DNA of 34,014 nt from Chloroflexota bacterium (GTDB taxonomy: Bacteria > Chloroflexota > Limnocylindria > Limnocylindrales > CSP1-4), in contig JAKOQS010000025.1 of assembly GCA_029778235.1 (NCBI GenBank), positions 1 to 34,014 of the forward strand. The letters run 5' to 3'. The translations under genes and the position numbers were made by a program. Shown piece after piece: positions 7,599-13,740 of this stretch. The notes below the pieces were generated by a model. It was given only the letters and a program-made list of their open reading frames with translations. It did no database searches and was not told where the DNA came from. Numbering within the stretch: position 1 is the first letter of the stretch; every line of letters begins with the position of its first letter.

Positions 7599-8378
7599 TC
7601 ATCGGCCGCGGAAGACCGGCCTGCGCTTCTCGTCGAAGGCGCGCAGGCCCTCCTGGTAGTCCTCGCTGTCGTAGACCCGCCGGCGCTCGGCCTGGATGCG
7701 CTCGTGCGTCTCCGGCGTCATCGGGTGGGCGTTCGCGAGGACGCGCAGCTCCTCCTTCATCACCTGGTGGACCAGCGGCGACCCGGATGCGATGTCGGCG
7801 GCGAGCTCGGCCGTCGTGGCCTCGAGCTCCCCGGCCGGCACGACGCGGTTGACCACGCCATACGCGGCCATCCGCGACGCGGGGATGGGCTGCGCGGTGA
7901 ACAGCATCTCCTTCACGAAGTGCATCTCGGTGACCTTGAGCAGGTTGAGCGTCCCCGACAGGTTGTACGGGACGCCCAGTCGCGCGGGGGTCAGCGCGAA
8001 CGTGCACCCCTCGGCCACCACGACGAGGTCGCAGGAGAGGACCAGCTCGCAGGCACCGCCCCAGACGGTCCCCTCCACCATCGCGATGACCGGCGTCGGG
8101 TGCGTCTCGATCCGGCGCACGGCGAGACGGAGCGGATCGTCGTAGGTCAGCGGGTCGCGACCGTGGCGGGGCAGCTCGTGGACGTCGTGGCCCGCCGAGA
8201 AGACGTGGGCGCCGGGCGCGGCCCGGAGGACCACCGCGCGGATCGCGGGTGGCCGTGCGTCGTCGAGCGCCGTCGTCAGGTCGCCGATCAGCGGCGCGGT
8301 GAGCGCGTTGACGGGCGGGTTGCTCAGCGTCAGCCAGGCGACCGAATCCCGGACCTCCGTGGTGACCTGTACGGGCAT
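7599..8378 (-). CDS. scpB: Methylmalonyl-CoA decarboxylase (crotonase superfamily, YgfG/ScpB type)
   Basis: This enzyme converts methylmalonyl-CoA to propionyl-CoA and CO2. The whole 259-aa sequence follows the Escherichia coli YgfG/ScpB pattern (261 aa) as I remember it: FSAGHDVHELP (60-70), GRDPLTYDDPLR (73-84), SMVEG-like MVEGTVWGGA (100-109), LGVPYNLSG (134-142), KEELRVL (208-214) and VYDSEDYQEG (235-244). His64 and Tyr138 match the reported active-site His66 and Tyr140. The start at MPVQV is chosen because AGGAGG lies 7 bases upstream; an ATG seven codons earlier would put that site inside the gene. No mutase or CoA-transferase gene lies nearby, so the pathway is not shown here. It could be a related crotonase of other specificity. 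Confidence 0.87.
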   Translation of the reverse strand: MPVQVTTEVRDSVAWLTLSNPPVNALTAPLIGDLTTALDDARPPAIRAVVLRAAPGAHVFSAGHDVHELPRHGRDPLTYDDPLRLAVRRIETHPTPVIAMVEGTVWGGACELVLSCDLVVVAEGCTFALTPARLGVPYNLSGTLNLLKVTEMHFVKEMLFTAQPIPASRMAAYGVVNRVVPAGELEATTAELAADIASGSPLVHQVMKEELRVLANAHPMTPETHERIQAERRRVYDSEDYQEGLRAFDEKRRPVFRGR

Positions 8379-8385
8379 GGGCTCG

Positions 8386-8391
8386 CCTCCT
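8386..8391 (-). promoter_or_regulatory. Shine-Dalgarno site deciding the scpB start
   Basis: AGGAGG on the minus strand, 7 bases before the ATG at 8378. It supports this ATG over the in-frame ATG at 8399. Confidence 0.75.
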
Positions 8392-8443
8392 GGGTGCATC
8401 GTGGGTGCGGCCGGGGAAGCCGGGGGCGCCGGGACCGGGGCCG

Positions 8444-8482
8444 GGCTCAGGCTCAGGCTCGGGCTCGGGCTCGGGCTCGGGC
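8444..8482. repeat. Hexanucleotide tandem repeat (GGCTCR, about 6.5 copies)
   Basis: Two copies of GGCTCA are followed by four of GGCTCG and a partial GGC. It lies in the 218-base gap between polX and scpB, 66-104 bases upstream of the scpB start. Such short repeats can gain or lose units by slippage; a multiple of six would not change a reading frame but could change promoter or leader spacing. Confidence 0.9.
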
Positions 8483-8596
8483 AAGTGTGTCACGGCCACA
8501 CCGGTGCGATCGGGGCTCGGGCGTCCACCGGACGAGCCGGGGCACGCCCGGGCGGGACGCCGGCCGGGGCCCGACCCCGCCTCCGGCGAGGGCCGC

Positions 8597-10420
8597 CTAC
8601 ACCCTCCGGGGCTTGTCGGCGGCCCAGGCGAGCAGGTCGTCCAGCGGCCGCGTGTTGACGACGTGCCGCGGCTCGACCCAGCCCCGACGCGCCTGGTCCA
8701 CGCCCCAGCGGAGGAAGTCGAGCTCGCTCGTCCGATGTGCGTCCGAGTCGATCGCCAGGAGGCAGCCGACCTCCACCGCTGCCCGTGCCCGGTCGGCCGA
8801 CAGGTCGAGCCGGGGCGGCGACCCGTTGAGCTCCAGCGCCGTGCCCGTCTCCGCTGCGGCCGCGAAGACGACGTCCCAGTCGAGGTCCAGATCCGGACGG
8901 CCGCCGATGATCCGCCCGGCCGGGTGCGCGATGACGTCGACGTGCGGGCTGCGGATCGCGGCCAGCGTCCGTCGCGTCAGCTCGTCGCGGGGCTGCCGAC
9001 GCGCGACGTGCACGGACGCGACGACGAGGTCGAACCGCGCCAGCAGCTCGTCGTCGTAGTCGAGCCGGCCGTCGGCCCGCACCTCGAGCTCGCAGCCGTG
9101 GAGGAGGCGGAAGCCCGCGACGGCGCCCTCGGGCAGGGAGCCGGCATCCTCCTCGGCGGCATACCGGGCGTTGAGCGCCGCGATCACCGCGCGCTGCTGC
9201 TCCACACGCGCCGGGTCGAGGCCATGGGCGACCGCCAGGCTCTGCGAGTGGTCGGTCAGCACCAGGTAGCCGTGCCCGCGTCGTCGCGCGGCGTCCGCCA
9301 TCACAGCGATCGGGTCGGCCCCGTCGCTCCAGTCGGAGTGCGCGTGCAGGTCGCCGCGAAGGTCGGCCCGCGTCACGAGGGTGGGCAGCCGACCTTCGCG
9401 CGCTGCCTCGATCTCACCCCTGTCCTCGCGCAGCTCGGGCTCGATGAGCGTCAGGCCGAGGAAGTCGTACACGGCGCCCTCGTCCGGGAATGTGCGCAGC
9501 TCCGCGTCCGCGCCGGTCGCCGGCTCGTCGTCCGGGCCGAGACGGAGGAAGCCCTTCTCGGAGAGGCTCCAGCCCCGGTCCCGGGCGATGGCCCGCAGCG
9601 CCACGTTGTGCGCGGCCGAGCCCGTGAAGTGGACGAGATAGGTGCCGGCACCGCCCGGCGGCATGGCCATCAGGTCCACCTGGAGCCCATCGCCCAGGTG
9701 CACGCTCGCGCGGACGTCGCCGGCGCCGAGCACGCGATCGACGACGTCGAGACCGGTCAGCCGGGAGACGACGGCCTGGGCATCCGTGGTCTCGACGAGC
9801 AGGTCCAGGTCGCCCACCGTCTCCCGGCGCCGGCGGAGCGAGCCGGCCGGAACCACCCGACGGACGCCGGGCGTGTCCTCGAGCCGCTCGACGAGGTCGT
9901 CGGCGACGGCCTGGGCACGGTCGATGAGCATCCGTCGCGGCCGCGCCTCGCGCTGGCGGATGCCCTCGAGGATCCGCTGCTCGGTCCCGGCCGAGATCCC
10001 ACGCAACTCCCGGAGCCGGCCGGCCTCCGCCGCGCGACGGAGATCGTCGAGGGTCTCCACGCCCAGGCCTTGCCAGGCGGCCCGGACCGTCTTCGGGCCC
10101 ACGCCCGGGATCGCGAGGATCTCGACGAGGCTCGCCGGCACCTCGGCGCGCAGGCGATCGTGGAACCCCATCCGCCCGGTCGTCGCGAGCTCCACCACCT
10201 TGTCGCCGATCGCGCTGCCTACGCCCGGGATGGGCCGTCGATCGCCCGCCGCATACGCGGCCGCGACGTCGAACGGCGCTCGCTCGATCGCATCGGCCGC
10301 CCGCTGGTAGGCCTGGACCTTGAACACCAGCTCGCCGCGGATCTCGAGCAGGTCGCCGATCTCGCGGAAGATGCGCGCCAGCTCGGCGTTGCCCGGTGCG
10401 GGTCGGTCTCCGGGGGACAT
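8597..10420 (-). CDS. polX: Bacterial DNA polymerase X with PHP exonuclease domain
   Basis: PolX fills short gaps in base-excision repair; its PHP domain is a metal-dependent 3'-5' exonuclease and AP endonuclease in studied members. Order: 8-kDa-like domain (11-80), helix-hairpin-helix IPGVGPKT (104-111), X-family palm with GSLRRRRETVGDLDLLV (193-209), catalytic Asp204, Asp206 and Asp249, then the thumb to about 330. The PHP domain starts at GDLHAHSDWSDG (356-367) and continues with TDHSQS (389-394), HGCELEV (441-447), ASVH (468-471), IAHPAGR (497-503) and IDSDAH (557-562). The 607 aa are normal. The open frame extends upstream antisense to the helicase, but homology starts at this ATG. It is divergent from the helicase across 189 bases and precedes scpB. 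Confidence 0.94.
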   Translation of the reverse strand: MSPGDRPAPGNAELARIFREIGDLLEIRGELVFKVQAYQRAADAIERAPFDVAAAYAAGDRRPIPGVGSAIGDKVVELATTGRMGFHDRLRAEVPASLVEILAIPGVGPKTVRAAWQGLGVETLDDLRRAAEAGRLRELRGISAGTEQRILEGIRQREARPRRMLIDRAQAVADDLVERLEDTPGVRRVVPAGSLRRRRETVGDLDLLVETTDAQAVVSRLTGLDVVDRVLGAGDVRASVHLGDGLQVDLMAMPPGGAGTYLVHFTGSAAHNVALRAIARDRGWSLSEKGFLRLGPDDEPATGADAELRTFPDEGAVYDFLGLTLIEPELREDRGEIEAAREGRLPTLVTRADLRGDLHAHSDWSDGADPIAVMADAARRRGHGYLVLTDHSQSLAVAHGLDPARVEQQRAVIAALNARYAAEEDAGSLPEGAVAGFRLLHGCELEVRADGRLDYDDELLARFDLVVASVHVARRQPRDELTRRTLAAIRSPHVDVIAHPAGRIIGGRPDLDLDWDVVFAAAAETGTALELNGSPPRLDLSADRARAAVEVGCLLAIDSDAHRTSELDFLRWGVDQARRGWVEPRHVVNTRPLDDLLAWAADKPRRV

Positions 10421-10426
10421 GGGCCC

Positions 10427-10432
10427 ATCATG
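10427..10432 (-). promoter_or_regulatory. Possible -10 box of polX (leaderless type)
   Basis: CATGAT on the minus strand, 6 bases before the polX ATG. This is the same spacing as at uvrA and the DUF6941-like gene, though the first base departs from TANNNT. No Shine-Dalgarno is present. Confidence 0.25.
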
Positions 10433-10609
10433 CACGACGGCCGGCGGCAGGCCGGGGACATGCCCGCCACGTCGCCTGGACGCGCTGGCCGCCGGCGAGC
10501 CTGCACTGGACGATCGCGGGCTGCGCAGACGGGTGCCCGACGCATGCCGGTGATCCCCGGGTGACCGGGCAATCATCGCCGGCGGATCGGCACGGGCCAT
10601 GGTGGAGCG

Positions 10610-13174
10610 ATGACTGGTGCCGCCCACCCTTCGGTCGTCGCCCGGCTGGCCCGCCTCTCGCCGGACCAGCGCGAGGCCGCCACGGCGCCGCCGGGGCCGG
10701 TCCTCTGTGTCGCGCCGGCCGGCAGCGGCAAGACGACGACCCTCGTCGCCCGGGTCGCCTGGCTCGTGGACGGCGGTGCCGACCCTGCGACGATCGCCGC
10801 GATCACCTTCAACAAGCGGGCGGCCGAGGAGCTCGTCGAGCGGGTCGACGCGGCGCTCGCCCCCCTCGGACTCAGGCCCGGCGCCATCCGGGTCCGGACC
10901 TTCCATGCGCTGGGCCGCGAGATCCTCCTCGCCGCGGGGCGGCCGGTCGAGCCGCTCGTGGACCGGGACCGGCTCCTGCGGGTGGCGCCGGCCGGAGCGG
11001 ATGCCGCCTGGCGCCGTCGGATGGATGACGCGATCTCCCGTCGGAAGCTCGACCGCGACGGATGGACCGCGCACCTCGCGTCGCTCCCCCCGGGGGAGGC
11101 CGGCGCGCTCACGGATGACGTGGCGGCGTACGAAGGAGCTGTGCGCGCGACCGGCGGCCTCGATTTCGACGACCTCGTCGCGAGGTCCCTCGCGCTCCTC
11201 CGCACTGACCCGGGCGTGCTCGCAGGCTGGCGGGCGCGCTGCGCGCATCTCCTCGTCGACGAGGTCCAGGACGTCGACGCGAGCCAGCTCGCGCTCGCCC
11301 TCGAGATCGCCGCCCCGGCGAACAGGATCCTCTTCGTCGGCGACGACGACCAGTCGATCTACGGGTGGAGGCTCGCGGACGTCCGACGGGTCCTGGGCCT
11401 CGCGGCCCGCCTTCCCGGCCTGCGCCGGGTGGATCTCGTGACGAACCGCCGGTGCCCGCCGGTCGTGGTCGACCGGGCCGCGCGCCTGGTCGCATACAAC
11501 CGCGAGCGGTTCGTCAAGCGTGTCGAGGCCGCCCCTGACGCTCGCGGGCGACTCACCCTCGTCCCGGAAGGCCCGGATGAGGTGGCCACGCTCGAGGACG
11601 TCGTCGCGTCGTGGCCCGGGGACGGGACCCACGCGGTCCTCGCACGAACGAACCGCGAGCTCCTGCCCGCCCTTGCCGTCGCGCTGGACCTCGCCATCCC
11701 GTTTCGTGCCGAGAGGCTCCCGGAGCTGGCGTCGGATCCACGTGTCGACGTGCTGCTCGCGGCGGCCGCGGGCACCGACGCGCGCCTGCCGCCCGGCGCG
11801 CGCGTCCTGGCCGGCGCCCGGGCGCTGATGGGCACGGGGACCCGGGCCGGCGCCCAGGCGGGCGCGGGCACGGGGACCGGGGCCGGCGCCCTTGCGACGG
11901 CCCGCACACAGACCGCGGCCGGGTCCCGCGCGTCGGCGGTGCAGGACCCGGCCGCCGAGGACGTCGGCCCGGCCGGCACGGACGACGCGGACGGTTTGGG
12001 CGAGTCCGCGCCGTTCGCGGAGGTCGTGGCGGCCGTGCTCGGCTGGATCGCGCGCCACGGGTCGCTCGAGGCGACCGCCGCGGCGGTCGCGGCGGCGCGG
12101 GAGAGGCTCGCCCTGCTGCGGAAGGACGACGCCGCGCTCACCCTCGCGACCGCCCACGCGACGAAGGGCCTCGAGTTCGACGACGTGGCCGTGCTCGGGA
12201 TGTCCGCCGGCCGCTTCCCCAGCGCTCGCTCGCTCGCGGACGCGGCTGACCCGGCCCGCGCCCTCGAGGAGGAGCGCCGCCTCGCCTATGTCGCGTGGAC
12301 GCGGGCGCGCCGGAGCCTGGCCCTCCTGTACGACCCGGCGTCCCCTTCGCCCTTCCTGGCCGAGGCGTTCGACGCCTGGGAGATCCCCGTGCAGGCGCAG
12401 ACGGGGGGCCGCGGGGACGCCCGCGGCCCCCCGTCGCCTCCTCGCCCCCGTGAGGTTCGGCGATCGAGTCCGTCAGGTGGCGGGGACGTCCTCGGTCGCA
12501 GGCGAGCCCGTCCAGAGTCGATAGACGAACCGCAGGAAGACGAGGCCGGCGCTCAGGGCGAAGAGGCCGATGCTGAGCGCGAGGATCGGCTTTGCGAGGT
12601 CCGGGTTCGACGAGCTGACGAGCGTGCCCGGCAGGTTCCCGAGATTCTCCTGGTCCGCCGCCTCCAGCCCGTACACCTGCGGGACGATGTACAGAACCGA
12701 GGCGACCACGAGGAGGATCGCCTGCAGCCGGAAGGCGTTCACGTCTTCGTCCGTGTCGCGGAACAGCTTGATCGCGATCGCCCAGAAGAGGACCACGACC
12801 GCGAGCGGGCCCGTGATCGGGAGCCCGACCTTCAGGTAGAGGTTGGGGAACAGCATGATCAGGCTCAACCCGAGGACGACGACGAGCAGGGCGTCACGCA
12901 GGAGCACGTAGCTCAGCCACCAGACGTCGCCGCCGAATCGCAGCGTGATCGTGCGCAGGAACCGCAGGACGTAGGGTCGCGCGAAGAACATCGACAAGGC
13001 GAACGCCCACAGGATCGGGAGGACCGCTGCGACGGAGAGGACCATCCACCCAGCAGCCCCGTTGGTCAGGGCGGCCGCGAGGTCGTCGGCCGAGAGCACG
13101 GCGGGGAGGATCATCGGGCGACTCCTGCAGGACCTGGCTCCGGCCGCTTGATCGAGGTGAGCCGGAGGTTGTAG
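10610..13174 (+). CDS. UvrD/PcrA-like SF1 DNA helicase; open frame runs on past its natural end
   Basis: The only plus-strand gene. All superfamily-1A motifs are visible: Q motif LSPDQREAA (16-24), Walker A APAGSGKTT (35-43), Ia ITFNKRAAEEL (65-75), Ib VRTFHALG (95-102), II LLVDEVQDVD (214-223), III ILFVGDDDQSIYGWR (240-254), ATP-contact region TNRRCPP (278-284), V LATAHATKGLEF (512-523) and VI RRLAYVAWTRARRSL (556-570). It unwinds DNA 3' to 5' by family knowledge. The 2B domain is much reduced; a low-complexity Gly/Ala/Thr/Asp stretch (about 395-465) stands in its place. Recognisable protein ends near residue 595 (base 12395), exactly where a strong hairpin begins, yet no in-frame stop occurs until 13174. 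Codons after about 596 are antisense to the membrane gene at 12473-13114 and look meaningless. Confidence 0.85.
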   Translation: MTGAAHPSVVARLARLSPDQREAATAPPGPVLCVAPAGSGKTTTLVARVAWLVDGGADPATIAAITFNKRAAEELVERVDAALAPLGLRPGAIRVRTFHALGREILLAAGRPVEPLVDRDRLLRVAPAGADAAWRRRMDDAISRRKLDRDGWTAHLASLPPGEAGALTDDVAAYEGAVRATGGLDFDDLVARSLALLRTDPGVLAGWRARCAHLLVDEVQDVDASQLALALEIAAPANRILFVGDDDQSIYGWRLADVRRVLGLAARLPGLRRVDLVTNRRCPPVVVDRAARLVAYNRERFVKRVEAAPDARGRLTLVPEGPDEVATLEDVVASWPGDGTHAVLARTNRELLPALAVALDLAIPFRAERLPELASDPRVDVLLAAAAGTDARLPPGARVLAGARALMGTGTRAGAQAGAGTGTGAGALATARTQTAAGSRASAVQDPAAEDVGPAGTDDADGLGESAPFAEVVAAVLGWIARHGSLEATAAAVAAARERLALLRKDDAALTLATAHATKGLEFDDVAVLGMSAGRFPSARSLADAADPARALEEERRLAYVAWTRARRSLALLYDPASPSPFLAEAFDAWEIPVQAQTGGRGDARGPPSPPRPREVRRSSPSGGGDVLGRRRARPESIDEPQEDEAGAQGEEADAEREDRLCEVRVRRADERARQVPEILLVRRLQPVHLRDDVQNRGDHEEDRLQPEGVHVFVRVAEQLDRDRPEEDHDRERARDREPDLQVEVGEQHDQAQPEDDDEQGVTQEHVAQPPDVAAESQRDRAQEPQDVGSREEHRQGERPQDREDRCDGEDHPPSSPVGQGGREVVGREHGGEDHRATPAGPGSGRLIEVSRRL
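12400..12435. terminator. Strong bidirectional hairpin between convergent genes
   Basis: A perfect 16-bp stem: the left arm GACGGGGGGCCGCGGG pairs with its reverse complement around a GACG loop. It lies 38 bases beyond the stop of the minus-strand membrane gene at 12473 and just after the last recognisable helicase codon. There is no T tract on either strand, as is common in very GC-rich genomes. It probably ends transcription of both genes. Confidence 0.75.
12473..13114 (-). CDS. Five-TM membrane protein, second of a tandem paralogous pair
   Basis: I do not recognise the family. The 213 aa have five likely TM segments (about 23-45, 65-90, 98-118, 129-148, 172-198). It is clearly a paralogue of the preceding gene: shared blocks are ARP (45-47), TLRFGGDVWWLSYVLLRD (57-74), LPITGP (98-103), IKL (115-117), a repeated LYIVPQVYG-like segment (141-149) and LVSSSNPDLA (165-174). 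It contains no Cys or His, so heme or Fe-S binding is unlikely. It starts at an ATG overlapping the previous stop as ATGA, with an AGGAG site upstream. It is the last gene of the operon before the hairpin at 12400-12435. I infer a membrane subunit for the flavoprotein encoded upstream. The whole gene is overlapped antisense by the helicase open frame. Confidence 0.85.
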   Translation of the reverse strand: MILPAVLSADDLAAALTNGAAGWMVLSVAAVLPILWAFALSMFFARPYVLRFLRTITLRFGGDVWWLSYVLLRDALLVVVLGLSLIMLFPNLYLKVGLPITGPLAVVVLFWAIAIKLFRDTDEDVNAFRLQAILLVVASVLYIVPQVYGLEAADQENLGNLPGTLVSSSNPDLAKPILALSIGLFALSAGLVFLRFVYRLWTGSPATEDVPAT

Positions 13175-13740
13175 ACGACGGCGATGAGGCCCAGGACCCC
13201 CGCGAGGGCCGCCGAGATGTAGCAGAGCGCCAACGCGAGATCCGGGTTCTTCGAGCTCACGAGGAACGGCATGATCTGGTCGATCCGCTGGCCGGTGAGC
13301 ATCGTCATCTGGGACCCGAGGATGTACGGGCCCACGTAGAGCGTCGCGCCGAGGGCCAGGAGCAGCACCTGCACCGTGAACCACTTCCGGTCGGCGTCGT
13401 TGCGTGTCATGAGCTTGATGAGGGCCGCGGCGAACGCGCAGACGCCCGCGATCCCGCCCGTGATCGGAAGGTCCTGGCCCTTCACGACGTCCGGGTACAG
13501 GAAGATGAAGCTCCCGAGGAACACGTTGATCGTGAGCAGGTCGCGCAGTCCGATGTAGATGATCCACCAAAGGTCCGCGCCGAGGCGGAGCGTGAACTTG
13601 CCGGTCGTCTGCGCCATGAGCGGCCGCGCCATGTGGAGGCCGAGCACGGCCACCCACAGGACGACGAGGACCGCCGCGATCGTCCCCTCGACGAAGGCCT
13701 CGCCGGCGTCGAAGAGGCCCGACACCTGGTCCAGGGTCAC
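13111..13740 (-). CDS. Five-TM membrane protein, first of a tandem paralogous pair
   Basis: Unrecognised family, 209 aa. Five TM segments are likely (about 19-41, 57-82, 91-112, 120-142, 167-191). Signature blocks shared with the next gene are MARP (37-40), TLRLGADLWWIIYIGLRD (50-67), LPITGG (91-96), LIKLMTR (107-113), TLYVGPYILG (133-142) and LVSSKNPDLA (160-169). Acidic, Asn/Asp-rich loops lie between TM3 and TM4. The GTG start is fixed by an extended Shine-Dalgarno (AGGAGGTGA) and overlaps the flavoprotein stop as GTGA; its own stop overlaps the next ATG. This tight coupling suggests that the three proteins are made in fixed ratio and form one membrane complex. The function is unknown; a quinone- or ion-linked membrane anchor is possible. 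Confidence 0.86.
   Translation of the reverse strand: MTLDQVSGLFDAGEAFVEGTIAAVLVVLWVAVLGLHMARPLMAQTTGKFTLRLGADLWWIIYIGLRDLLTINVFLGSFIFLYPDVVKGQDLPITGGIAGVCAFAAALIKLMTRNDADRKWFTVQVLLLALGATLYVGPYILGSQMTMLTGQRIDQIMPFLVSSKNPDLALALCYISAALAGVLGLIAVVYNLRLTSIKRPEPGPAGVAR

Noticed and set aside
7126-8499. Fusion of the LysM gene frame upstream to an EPEPEPEP-rich start
   Set aside because: The upstream part is another frame of scpB and of the hexanucleotide repeat. The LysM gene has its own Shine-Dalgarno, signal peptide and lipobox.
10421-12157. Upstream extension of the polX frame to about 1186 codons
   Set aside because: Everything before the ATG at 10420 is antisense to the helicase and lacks polymerase similarity.
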